Source: Syntrophomonas sp. UBA1368
GTDB lineage: Bacteria; Bacillota; Syntrophomonadia; Syntrophomonadales; Syntrophomonadaceae
DNA: 13,693 nucleotides
Direction: 5' to 3'
Assembly: GCA_002305965.1 (NCBI GenBank)
Contig: DBRM01000071.1
Span: 27,966 to 41,658, forward strand
Positions 6,686 to 13,693 of this stretch are shown here, piece by piece. Below the pieces are notes generated by a model. The model saw only the letters and a program-made list of their open reading frames with translations. It was not told where the DNA came from and made no database searches. Positions within the stretch are counted from its first letter, which is position 1. The number at the start of each line of letters is the position of its first letter. Position numbers and translations under genes: made by a program.

Positions 6686-7309
6686 TTAAAACACAATATT
6701 AAATAACAGGTTGTACAGTATGGTTACCAGCGGCAATAATATCTTTCCGGTCACCCCGGTGATAATAAGCAGCAAAAGTAGGATTGGTCCGTATTGTTCC
6801 AGGGAATACATCAATCGTGTCCCAGCGTCCGGCAACAAACCAGCCAGAATTTTTGATCCGTCCAGGGGGGGAACCGGGATCAGATTGAATGCTGCCAAAA
6901 TCAGGTTGATCTGTATCAAAGGGATCAAAAGCGCGAGTACATAGCCTGCCCATACATTATCCTGCAACGGAACTAAGATTCGTAATGCGATCATGCCCGC
7001 CAAAGCCAGTAATAGATTCATGGCAGGTCCCGCCAGCGAAACCAGCATCATCCCCTGCTTCATGGTGATATTTCGGTTAAAATTCACGGGGTTTACCTGC
7101 ACCGGTTTGGCCCAGCCAAAATGTGCAATAATCAGCATAAAAAATCCCAGCCAATCAATATGGGGTAAAGGATTCAAGGTGAGTCTCCCCTGAAGATAAG
7201 CAGTATCGTCACCCAAAATATAAGCCACCCTTCCATGGGCATACTCATGGAAGGTTAGTCCGATCAATATAGCCGGCAGCCAAATCAAAATTTCTGCTAT
7301 CTGCTGCAA
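6686..7309 (-). CDS. Site-2-type intramembrane zinc metalloprotease (M50 family)
   Basis: A 207-residue membrane protein. The zinc motif HEYAH is at 21-25 at the end of the first hydrophobic segment, and the third ligand is the aspartate in NLIPVPPLDG (142-151). RLTLNPLPHIDW (42-53) and the SLAGPAMNLLLAL segment (91-103) are typical of small site-2 proteases without a PDZ domain. Hydrophobic segments lie at about 4-20, 54-64, 88-110, 120-147 and 175-205. The substrate cannot be read from sequence. The start is TTG: the AAGGAGGA site (7321-7328) lies 11 bases upstream and an in-frame stop follows just beyond it, so the only other option is a rare ATT at 7321. It begins 1 base after the upstream gene ends. 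Confidence 0.9.
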   Translation of the reverse strand: MQQIAEILIWLPAILIGLTFHEYAHGRVAYILGDDTAYLQGRLTLNPLPHIDWLGFFMLIIAHFGWAKPVQVNPVNFNRNITMKQGMMLVSLAGPAMNLLLALAGMIALRILVPLQDNVWAGYVLALLIPLIQINLILAAFNLIPVPPLDGSKILAGLLPDAGTRLMYSLEQYGPILLLLLIITGVTGKILLPLVTILYNLLFNIVF

Positions 7310-7310
7310 T

Positions 7311-9932
7311 TTAAACTGAATCCTCCTTTAATAACCTATGTATAAAAACAATTTCCTTCTCTTTGGAAGTAATGATCCCGTTTAACCTTAAACGATATAA
7401 TTCACTCAGGATCCTGCTGTAAATTGGTCCCGGTTTTATTCCCATGGCTTTTAGATCATAACCGGTAGTTTCAACTTTCACAGACTCCTTGGCTTGTAAA
7501 TAGTCAACAGTAAATTGCCAGCCCTTTTCAGTATTCAGGCAAAGCAGCAAATATAATAGCGTTTCATTGCAATAACCGGCGGCAATGGTATCGATATCAC
7601 TAAAATCCTTTTGTCCCCCGCTGTCAATGCTGGCTGCCAACTGGCTGGCCTCTCTTGCTTCTTCTATAAGTCTTACGGTATATCTATCGAATTTATATCG
7701 TGTGCTTACTTTACTGACTGATTCTTGGGAGAGTCCTTCCAGAATGATCACAAGATAGATAAGCCAGTTTTTGACTTCCCGGTGAGAAAAATGTTCCGCT
7801 GCCCAACCGCTTACTATCGGAACCCTTTTCAATCGGGTATAGTTTAATTTGTCCAGATCCACTTCCGGCAAGATATACTGCCAGACTCCTATTTCACCCA
7901 TTCTGGTTAAGGCCGGCAATGGATTTCGTTCACTTAATATAAGCATAAGTTCCTGGAGTATCCGCTTGTAAGACAGTTTCCTTAAAAGTCTTCTGGCAAT
8001 AGCATCCTGGGCAAAACGCAGGGTATCCGATTCTATCTTGAAATTATACCGCTGTTCAAATCGAATCGCCCTGAGGATCCTGGTTGGATCTTCAACAAAG
8101 GACAAATTATAAAGTATGCGGATGCAGCCATTTTCTATATCCTGACGGCCGCCGAAATAATCGATCAATTGCCCGAAGTTCCCAGGGTTTAAGCATATCG
8201 CCAGGGTATTAATGGTAAAATCGCGTCTGTATAAGTCTTCTCGGATGGAGGATTTCTCAACTTCCGGCAATGCAGCCGGGAACTCATAAAACTCTGTGCG
8301 GGCGGTAGCCACATCTATTTTATTGCCATCCGGCAGAATAATAATAGCGGTGCCGAATCTCTCGTGGACTCTTGTCCTGCCATGTATACGCCCGGCCAGC
8401 TCTTTTGCCAGCGTTTCGCCGCTGCCTTCCACAACCAAATCCAAATCATAATTAGGTACACGTAAAAACAGATCTCTGACAAAGCCTCCGACACAGTATA
8501 CTTTCATATTCAACTGCTGGGCTGTCTCCCCGGCCTGAACCAAAATTTCCACCAGCTCTCTGGGCAAGGTGTTCTTTATCAGTCCGGCCAAATTGTCTTC
8601 ACGGACATTATCACTGCTGTAAAGTATTTCATGATCTTCAGGGTAATCATCACCATGCAGGAATCGCAAGATATCAGTTCTTGATATAATACCTGCCAGT
8701 TTGCCATTATCAATAACCGGAAGCCGGCCAATATCTTTTTCCACCATGATCTTCTGCACTTCTGCCAGGCTTGTAGCTGGATCCACCGATAAAACAGCTG
8801 TGGTCATAAAGCCTTTTACCGGGGCATGCCCCAACTCATGCTTCATGGCTTTATCCACATCCCGAAGGGAAATCACCCCCACGATCTCTTCCCCATCAAT
8901 CACCGGCATACCGGTATGACCGTACCTGAGCATCAGTTTGCCTGCTTCTTCCATGCTGATATTCATGGAAACTGTTTTGACCGGAGAAGTCATGATATCC
9001 CCGGCTAATAAAGCAGGCGTTGCCGACCGGCCCGATTCCTCAAGAATGATTTTCGTTATATCAGTAAAGTCCACCTCTTTTAACATGGCAGAAGCAGCTT
9101 TTTCATGACCGCGTCCGCCCAAAGGCTTTAATACCTGGTTTACCTTTATATTATCGGTTTTACTGCGTCCCACTACATGGATCTTGCCCTGCATGGAGGC
9201 TACGGTAAACACCGCGTCACAATCCTCCACTTCCAATAAGCGGTGGGTTATGATGTCAAGTCCGGGTATAAAGTCTTTGCACTCAGCATGGGAAATAACG
9301 ATGGTGGTGTTTTCGATACTGTAATTCTGAGTATTTTGCATTAAAGTCTGCAATAAATCCCGTTGCTCACTGGAAAAGGGCCTTTCCATAAAATTTGCCA
9401 CTACCGAAAGGTTGGCACCTTTCTCCAGTAAATAGGCGGCTGCCGCCATATCCCGGGCGGTGGTTGTGGTAAACAACATGCTGCCGGTATCTTCATAAAT
9501 ACCTAAAGCCATAATCGTCGCTTCAAAAGTGCTGATCTCAATATGTTTTTCCCTGATCATCTCGACCAGGATGGTGGTTGCGGCACCTACCGGCTGAATA
9601 TGAGTAATACTGCCCTGAATGTCACCTGCCACATACGGGTGATGATCATAAATATGAAAATCCATCCCTTTTCTTAATGACAAATCTTTGAGATAACCCA
9701 GGCGATTGGCATTGGCAGTATCCACCAGAATCATTCTTTTAACCTCTGCTGAATCAATATCGCGGGGCTGTTTGATCAACAGATGGTCTTTATATAAGGC
9801 CATAAAATTTTTGACATTACGGGATAACGTTCCGGAAAAGACCTTTACCGCTTTCGGGTAAAGCTTTTCAGCCGCAACCATACCTGCCAGGCCGTCAAAA
9901 TCAAGGGAATTATGTGAAGTAATGATTTCCAA
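7311..9932 (-). CDS. DHH phosphoesterase / CBS / tRNA nucleotidyltransferase fusion
   Basis: An 873-residue three-part protein. Part one is a DHH/DHHA1 phosphoesterase: DFDGLAG (11-17), VDTANA (70-75), YDHH (95-98), YEDTG (146-150) and the DHHA1 glycine motif GGRGHEKAAS (272-281). Part two is a CBS pair (about 311-367 and 374-428). Part three is a class II nucleotidyltransferase: VGGFVRD (481-487), metal-binding DLD (496-498), RRDFTINTLA (569-578) and EDPTR (614-618), then the helical RNA-binding and C-terminal region. The same order occurs in the Aquifex aeolicus A-adding enzyme and in other Firmicutes. The tail activity is repair or addition of tRNA 3' CCA; whether it adds CCA or only A cannot be decided here. 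Start is TTG with GAGGAG (9942-9947) 9 bases upstream. First gene of the run to DUF1992. Confidence 0.93.
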   Translation of the reverse strand: MEIITSHNSLDFDGLAGMVAAEKLYPKAVKVFSGTLSRNVKNFMALYKDHLLIKQPRDIDSAEVKRMILVDTANANRLGYLKDLSLRKGMDFHIYDHHPYVAGDIQGSITHIQPVGAATTILVEMIREKHIEISTFEATIMALGIYEDTGSMLFTTTTARDMAAAAYLLEKGANLSVVANFMERPFSSEQRDLLQTLMQNTQNYSIENTTIVISHAECKDFIPGLDIITHRLLEVEDCDAVFTVASMQGKIHVVGRSKTDNIKVNQVLKPLGGRGHEKAASAMLKEVDFTDITKIILEESGRSATPALLAGDIMTSPVKTVSMNISMEEAGKLMLRYGHTGMPVIDGEEIVGVISLRDVDKAMKHELGHAPVKGFMTTAVLSVDPATSLAEVQKIMVEKDIGRLPVIDNGKLAGIISRTDILRFLHGDDYPEDHEILYSSDNVREDNLAGLIKNTLPRELVEILVQAGETAQQLNMKVYCVGGFVRDLFLRVPNYDLDLVVEGSGETLAKELAGRIHGRTRVHERFGTAIIILPDGNKIDVATARTEFYEFPAALPEVEKSSIREDLYRRDFTINTLAICLNPGNFGQLIDYFGGRQDIENGCIRILYNLSFVEDPTRILRAIRFEQRYNFKIESDTLRFAQDAIARRLLRKLSYKRILQELMLILSERNPLPALTRMGEIGVWQYILPEVDLDKLNYTRLKRVPIVSGWAAEHFSHREVKNWLIYLVIILEGLSQESVSKVSTRYKFDRYTVRLIEEAREASQLAASIDSGGQKDFSDIDTIAAGYCNETLLYLLLCLNTEKGWQFTVDYLQAKESVKVETTGYDLKAMGIKPGPIYSRILSELYRLRLNGIITSKEKEIVFIHRLLKEDSV

Positions 9933-9962
9933 ATAGTTTGTCTCCTCAATGTAAGATATTTA

Positions 9963-9971
9963 ATTATATCA
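9963..9971 (-). promoter_or_regulatory. Extended -10 promoter for the DHH-CBS-nucleotidyltransferase operon
   Basis: Minus-strand TGATATAAT is a perfect TATAAT preceded by the TGN extension. No good -35 box is seen (TTATTA at 18 bases is the best), which is common when an extended -10 is present. The start would be near 9956, giving a leader of about 24 bases that contains the GAGGAG ribosome site. It probably serves all five genes down to DUF1992. Confidence 0.6.
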
Positions 9972-10010
9972 TAATAGACCGGCGTTAATAAGAAGCTGCC
10001 GCAAATAAAG

Positions 10011-10030
10011 AAAGCGGCGACTGCCGCTTT
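10011..10030 (-). terminator. Probable rho-independent terminator after lysA
   Basis: A perfect 8-bp stem, AAAGCGGC / GCCGCTTT, with a 4-base loop, 43 bases past the lysA stop. The minus-strand tail is CTTTATTTG, an interrupted T tract. It separates lysA from the next operon, whose promoter lies about 40 bases beyond. Confidence 0.7.
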
Positions 10031-10072
10031 TCCTAATATCGATGAAGTCTTTAGAAAATACAAATGATGGCA

Positions 10073-11386
10073 TTATTTTTTGAGCCGTCCCGGGATCCTG
10101 TCATTCCTGATCAGATCTTTATATGTCTCGCGTTCAATGATAACATCGGCATTTCCCTGATTGACCAGGACCATAGCCGGTCGGGGCTGACGGTTGTAAT
10201 TACTGGACATTGAATAAGTATAAGCGCCGGTAGCAAATACAGCCAAAATATCCCCCGCTTCAGCTTGCGGCAGAGCAACATCCCAGATCAGCATATCGCC
10301 TGATTCACAGCATTTTCCGGCTACCGACACCGTTTCATCAGCTGCCAGCTGTGCCTTGTTGGCAATTATCGCCGAATGCCTGGCATTATACAGCGCCGGC
10401 CGGGGATTGTCATTCATCCCTCCATCCACCGCTATATACTTTCTGATCCCGGTAACTTCTTTGGAAGAACCAATGGTATATAATGTAACTCCGGCCGGAC
10501 TGATCAATGCCCGCCCGGGCTCTATAATAACGCGGGGCATTTTGAGCCCGGCTTTCTCTGCTTGTGCTTTTACATGATTAATAATGACTTCTGCCCATTT
10601 TTCTGTTGTGGGCGGTAAGTCACCGGGTGCATAATAAATACCGAACCCGCCGCCCAGATCCAGTTCTGCCAGTTCATAACCGGTTTCTGCTTTGATTTTC
10701 TTCATAAACTCTATCATCAGTTCAATGGTATGTTGAAAAGACTCAGGCTCAAATATTTGGGAGCCAATATGGCAATGCAGTCCCTGCAGAAAAAGGCCCG
10801 GACATTGCAATGCCCTTTTTACTGCTTCCCAGGCCTGCCCGTCAGTGAGTGTAAAACCAAATTTTGAATCGATTTGCCCGGTTTTAATATATTCATGGGT
10901 ATGGGCTTCGACCCCCGGTGTTATTCGCAGCAAGATATCAGTGATCAGCCCTTTTTCCCGGGATAGATTATTTAAAAGTTCCAATTCATAAAAATTGTCA
11001 ACAACGATCCTGCCAACACCTGCTTCTAAAGCCATGTTTAGCTCTTCCCGGCTTTTATTGTTGCCGTGAAAATAAATCCTGTCTGCAGGAAAGCCGGCTT
11101 GAAGTGCAGTGTATAATTCTCCCCCTGAAACCACATCCAGCCCCAGACCTTCCTCGTCAATGATCCGGCAGATGGATAAACAGCATAATGATTTACTGGC
11201 ATACAACACCATTGTATCTCCGTAATTTAAAAAGGCATCCCGGAAACTTCGGCAATTATCCCTGAAGCCTTGTTCATCGATGACCCATAAAGGCGAACCG
11301 TAATCCTTAACCAAATGCAAGACATCGATCCCGCCGATTTCCAGGTGACCTGTGTTATTGATTTTCATCGTTCCGGTCAAAAACAA
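10073..11386 (-). CDS. lysA: Diaminopimelate decarboxylase
   Basis: PLP enzyme of the last lysine step: meso-diaminopimelate to L-lysine and CO2. The 437 residues form a fold-type III barrel with the PLP lysine in YASKS (K65). They also show HCHIGSQ (204-210), the phosphate-binding GGGFGIYY (245-252), EPGRA (289-293), CESGD (360-364) from the partner subunit and GAYTYSMSSNYN (387-398). The start is TTG at 11386. The encoded lead-in MFLTGTMKINNTGHLEIGG resembles Firmicute LysA proteins beginning x-L-x-GTM, and a GGTGG-type site lies 7 bases upstream, whereas the ATG at 11368 has no good site. It stands alone between its own promoter and terminator. The leader is only about 30 bases, too short for a lysine riboswitch. 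Confidence 0.96.
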   Translation of the reverse strand: MFLTGTMKINNTGHLEIGGIDVLHLVKDYGSPLWVIDEQGFRDNCRSFRDAFLNYGDTMVLYASKSLCCLSICRIIDEEGLGLDVVSGGELYTALQAGFPADRIYFHGNNKSREELNMALEAGVGRIVVDNFYELELLNNLSREKGLITDILLRITPGVEAHTHEYIKTGQIDSKFGFTLTDGQAWEAVKRALQCPGLFLQGLHCHIGSQIFEPESFQHTIELMIEFMKKIKAETGYELAELDLGGGFGIYYAPGDLPPTTEKWAEVIINHVKAQAEKAGLKMPRVIIEPGRALISPAGVTLYTIGSSKEVTGIRKYIAVDGGMNDNPRPALYNARHSAIIANKAQLAADETVSVAGKCCESGDMLIWDVALPQAEAGDILAVFATGAYTYSMSSNYNRQPRPAMVLVNQGNADVIIERETYKDLIRNDRIPGRLKK

Positions 11387-11423
11387 AAGTATTCCACCCC
11401 TTTAAGACTTGTAAATTCTTGTT

Positions 11424-11453
11424 ATTTTACCATCATAGATTTATTGCCGTCAA
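11424..11453 (-). promoter_or_regulatory. Strong sigma-A promoter for lysA
   Basis: Minus-strand TTGACG (11448-11453), an 18-base spacer, then TAAAAT (11424-11429) preceded by TGG, which gives the extended -10 form TGNTAAAAT. Both hexamers match five of six consensus bases. The start would be near 11417, about 30 bases before the TTG start. No operator or riboswitch fits in so short a leader. Confidence 0.7.
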
Positions 11454-11556
11454 TGAGTCCGGCACAGATATACACTATACAATAGTTATGATATGTTCCA
11501 TGGTACTGAATTTGTCCATACCAGTTATAAAGAAAGCAATAAGGATTAAGGAAGCG

Positions 11557-11641
11557 CCAACCTTAATAAAAGGTTCTCATTGGTCATATAACAAGCCCTG
11601 CATGATCACCGTACCTGAGTACGTATCAATTACAGGGCTTG
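11557..11641. other. Structured intergenic element of unknown type (two adjacent hairpins)
   Basis: The larger hairpin (11592-11641) has a perfect 9-bp outer stem CAAGCCCTG / CAGGGCTTG. Inside are a 4-bp stem TGAT / ATCA and a 5-bp stem CGTAC / GTACG capped by CTGA, separated by small internal loops. The smaller hairpin (11557-11583) has AACCTT / AAGGTT with an outer CC / GG pair and a bulge. On the plus strand the large hairpin is followed by a T-rich tract, so it could be a terminator in that direction; on the minus strand it has no T tail. Candidates are a small RNA, a plus-strand terminator, or one end of a small hairpin-bearing mobile element. I cannot match it to a known RNA family. Confidence 0.5.
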
Positions 11642-11673
11642 GTTTTGGTTTAATTTTAAATTTTTAAATCGAT

Positions 11674-11690
11674 CTGCCGCTTCCCGACAG
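11674..11690 (-). terminator. Weak candidate terminator after secF
   Basis: Minus-strand CTGTCG and CGGCAG can pair (6 bp, one G-U) over a 5-base loop, 31 bases past the secF stop. The following sequence is A/T-rich but not a clean T run. It is the only terminator-like structure directly after secDF on this strand. Confidence 0.35.
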
Positions 11691-11721
11691 GCAAAACCGG
11701 ACGAATACCAAAGTGCTTTTA

Positions 11722-12570
11722 TCAGGCTGCCTTGTTTTTGATTTCATAAAGCAAGGGACTGGAAATAAAGATGGATGTGTATGCCCCAACAACAAAACCT
11801 ATCAGCATTGCCAGCATAAAGAACTTAATTGTAGCTCCGCCAAACATAAGCAGCGCTATTAAGGGCAAAATGGTTGTCAGTACGGTATTGATAGTCCGGT
11901 TCAAGGTCTGCATCACACTCTTGTTAAGCAGCAGTTCAAAGGATTCTTTCCTTTTCATTCTTATATTTTCCCGGATACGGTCAAAAATAATGATCGTATC
12001 ATTAATGGTATAACCGATAATTGTGAGAACAGCAGCTATAAATGAACTGGAAATTTCCCATTGGAACAAAGAGAAGATTCCTAATACCACCAGAACATTA
12101 TGAAGGATCGCCAGGACTGCTGCTACTCCATAAGCCCATTCAAATCTATAGGTTATATAGATCAGCATCAATATTCCGGCAATAAGCAGTGAAAGCAGTG
12201 CATTGCGGGTAAGTTCACTGCCAATCGTCGCGCCTACACTTTCAGCTCCTAAAAACTCAACCTTCTCAAAATTATCTTTTAGTGTTGCCATCAATTCATT
12301 GGTTTGCTCCTGATTAAGTTCGCTGGTCCTGATATAAAAGTCATTGCCGCTCTTTTGAACTTCAGCTTTTTCCAAATTCACATCTGCCAGCACTTCTCTT
12401 ACATCAGCAGGATTTACCTGCGCCTTATCTTCGATTCGGACATTTATGATCGATCCGCCCCTATAGTCGATTCCCAAATTCAGGCCTTGTGAGAACAGCG
12501 AAATAACACCGGGGATAATCAGAATTAATGAAATGATATAAAATATTTTACGTTTCTCAATTATTTGCAT
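11722..12570 (-). CDS. secF: Protein translocase subunit SecF
   Basis: RND-type membrane protein that works with SecD beside SecYEG, using the proton gradient to finish protein export. Its 282 residues give a first membrane segment (about 9-28), the conserved GIDYRGG (33-39) opening the external P1-like domain (about 35-115), then five membrane segments (about 123-140, 145-165, 174-192, 228-243 and 248-270). The conserved TINDTIIIFDRIREN (188-202) is in the fourth segment region. The frame is open to an ATG at 12594, but the AGGGGG site (12579-12584) is 8 bases before the ATG at 12570, which also gives the usual family N-terminus. It overlaps secD by 14 bases. SecD and SecF are separate here, unlike the fused SecDF of B. 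subtilis. Confidence 0.96.
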   Translation of the reverse strand: MQIIEKRKIFYIISLILIIPGVISLFSQGLNLGIDYRGGSIINVRIEDKAQVNPADVREVLADVNLEKAEVQKSGNDFYIRTSELNQEQTNELMATLKDNFEKVEFLGAESVGATIGSELTRNALLSLLIAGILMLIYITYRFEWAYGVAAVLAILHNVLVVLGIFSLFQWEISSSFIAAVLTIIGYTINDTIIIFDRIRENIRMKRKESFELLLNKSVMQTLNRTINTVLTTILPLIALLMFGGATIKFFMLAMLIGFVVGAYTSIFISSPLLYEIKNKAA

Positions 12571-13693
12571 CTTCTGCACCCCCTGTAACCCCATAAAACT
12601 TGGGTTCCTTTGTTATATTAGAGAACAAGATCAGCATATACCGGGTGAAAGTCAATACCAGGAGAACACTGGCAATGATACCAATCGATAAAGTAACTGC
12701 AAAACCTTTGATTGGTCCGGTGCCAAAATACATCAATACTCCGGCAGCAATAAGTGTCGTCAGGTTTGAGTCAAAAATGGCCCAGAAGGCTCGTTTAAAC
12801 CCTGCCTCAATTGCCGCCCCCAGGGTTTTGCCAAAACGAAGTTCCTCCTTGATCCTCTCATAAGTCACAACATTAGCATCAACCGCCATACCAACCGAGA
12901 GAGCCAAACCAGCAATACCCGGCAGAGTCAGAACCGCTCCCAAAAGCGACATGGTACCTAATACCAGCATCATATAGATTACCAGCGATAAATCAGCAAT
13001 CAAACCTGGCAGACGATAATACCCCAGCATAAATATCAAGACAGCAATAAGACCAATGATTCCTGCTTTGAGGCTTTTATCCAGTGAATCAGCACCTAAT
13101 GTAGGCCCAACTGATCTTTTTTCCAAAACATTAAAAGATACCGGCAAGGCTCCTGAACGGAGCTGTACTGCCAGGTTCTGCGCCTCTTCCGCGGTGAATT
13201 TACCCTGTATTACAGCGTTTCCGTCGGTAATCGGTTCATTGACATTAGGAGCACTGATGACCTGATTATCAATGACGATCAACAAAGGTTTGCCAACATT
13301 GGCCCTGGTTGCTTCAGCAAAAAGCTGCGCACCTTTTTTATCAAACTCCAGTATAACTTCTGCGTTACCGGTACCGGACCGATCCATACGCGCTTCTGCA
13401 TTCTGCAGGTTCTCTCCGGTCACCAATACATTTCCTTGTTCGTCCTGGAATTCCAATTGGGCAACATTCTTTAAAATATCAACGGCAGCCTCCGGATCAT
13501 CTTCTCCGGCTATTTCAATAACAACTCTGTTATTTCCCTGGGGATATAAAGTGGTTTCTTTTACGCCCAGACTGTCTACGCGGGTACGTAGTATACCCAG
13601 GGCTTTGGTTATTGTATCTTCAGTAATTGCTTTGCCTTCTGTCTCCTGGGCTTCAAGTACGACGCGCAAGCCTCCCCTTAAATCCAGACCAAG
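12557..13693 (-). CDS. secD: Protein translocase subunit SecD (5' end outside window)
   Basis: The 378 visible residues are the C-terminal part of SecD. The frame stays open through the right edge: the first codons read LGLDLRGGLRVVLEA, the family segment just after the first membrane helix. Roughly 40 N-terminal residues, including that helix, are therefore missing, and the apparent start near 13669 (a TTG) is an internal leucine. The external domain runs to about residue 200 (SGALPVSFNVLEKRSVGPTL near 180-199), followed by five membrane segments. The proton-path motif AVDANVVTYERIKEE is at about 270-284. The C-terminus is a short hydrophilic tail. It pairs with the overlapping secF; the promoter is out of view. 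Confidence 0.96.
   Translation of the reverse strand, partial: LGLDLRGGLRVVLEAQETEGKAITEDTITKALGILRTRVDSLGVKETTLYPQGNNRVVIEIAGEDDPEAAVDILKNVAQLEFQDEQGNVLVTGENLQNAEARMDRSGTGNAEVILEFDKKGAQLFAEATRANVGKPLLIVIDNQVISAPNVNEPITDGNAVIQGKFTAEEAQNLAVQLRSGALPVSFNVLEKRSVGPTLGADSLDKSLKAGIIGLIAVLIFMLGYYRLPGLIADLSLVIYMMLVLGTMSLLGAVLTLPGIAGLALSVGMAVDANVVTYERIKEELRFGKTLGAAIEAGFKRAFWAIFDSNLTTLIAAGVLMYFGTGPIKGFAVTLSIGIIASVLLVLTFTRYMLILFSNITKEPKFYGVTGGAEDANN

Larger units (their letters stand above)
11387..11721. other. 335-base secF-lysA intergenic region
   Basis: No credible gene. From the secF side it holds a weak hairpin (11674-11690), an A/T-rich stretch (about 11642-11672), a strongly folded segment (11557-11641), about 100 bases with little structure apart from a short ACTAT/ATAGT inverted repeat near 11475, and the lysA promoter (11424-11453). 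A plus-strand frame of about 80 codons (11419-11667) starts at a TTG without a ribosome site and is not accepted as a gene. Confidence 0.7.

Noticed and set aside
9845..10063. Minus-strand frame of 72 codons before the DHH-CBS-nucleotidyltransferase gene
   Set aside because: It covers the promoter and ribosome site of that gene and reads into it out of frame; no ribosome site of its own.
11419..11667. Plus-strand frame of about 80 codons opposite the intergenic region
   Set aside because: TTG start without a ribosome site, no family resemblance, and it runs through the hairpin element.
11387..11721. Lysine riboswitch or T-box upstream of lysA
   Set aside because: No recognisable L-box or T-box sequence is present, and the strong promoter leaves a leader of only about 30 bases.
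12571..12594. Earlier ATG for secF
   Set aside because: It would place the AGGGGG ribosome site inside the gene and add residues not typical of the SecF N-terminus.
13667..13669. TTG near the right edge as the secD start
   Set aside because: The conserved LGLDLRGG stretch lies upstream in the same frame up to the window end, so the gene is cut by the edge and this codon is an internal leucine.

Overview
The window reads as a stretch of chromosome from an anaerobic, spore-forming Firmicute, most likely of the Peptococcaceae / Desulfitobacteriaceae type (Desulfitobacterium, Dehalobacter, Syntrophobotulus and relatives). Three things suggest this: the spore genes spmA, spmB, ytfI and ytfJ; fchA next to fhs, as in organisms with a folate-dependent C1 (Wood-Ljungdahl methyl) branch; and strong AGGAGG-type ribosome sites with frequent TTG starts. 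The genus is inferred from gene content only. All fourteen genes lie on the minus strand, so transcription runs from the right edge to the left edge.

In transcription order: secD (cut by the right edge) and secF, the accessory subunits of Sec export. Next is a 335-base gap with a structured element and a strong promoter, then lysA (last step of lysine synthesis). A terminator and a new promoter follow. They start a tightly packed run: an 873-residue fusion of DHH phosphoesterase, two CBS domains and tRNA nucleotidyltransferase; an M50 site-2-type membrane protease; scpA and scpB (condensin partners of SMC); and a DUF1992 protein. Junctions in this run are a 1-base gap, an 11-base gap and overlaps of 17 and 11 bases.

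After the DUF1992 gene comes a sporulation block: ytfI (DUF2953), ytfJ (GerW family), spmA and spmB. A good match to a forespore sigma-F promoter sits directly in front of ytfI, which fits the sigma-F control known for ytfJ in Bacillus subtilis. At the left end a clear vegetative promoter drives fchA and fhs. Together these make methenyl-THF cyclohydrolase and formate-THF ligase, and the unit closes with a strong terminator at the window edge.

Most of the window is ordinary core genome. No mobile element, CRISPR array, tRNA or rRNA is visible. The parts most worth a second look are the structured secF-lysA intergenic element, the predicted sigma-F promoter, the DHH-CBS-nucleotidyltransferase fusion, the 71-base overlap of ytfI with ytfJ, and four genes starting with TTG.
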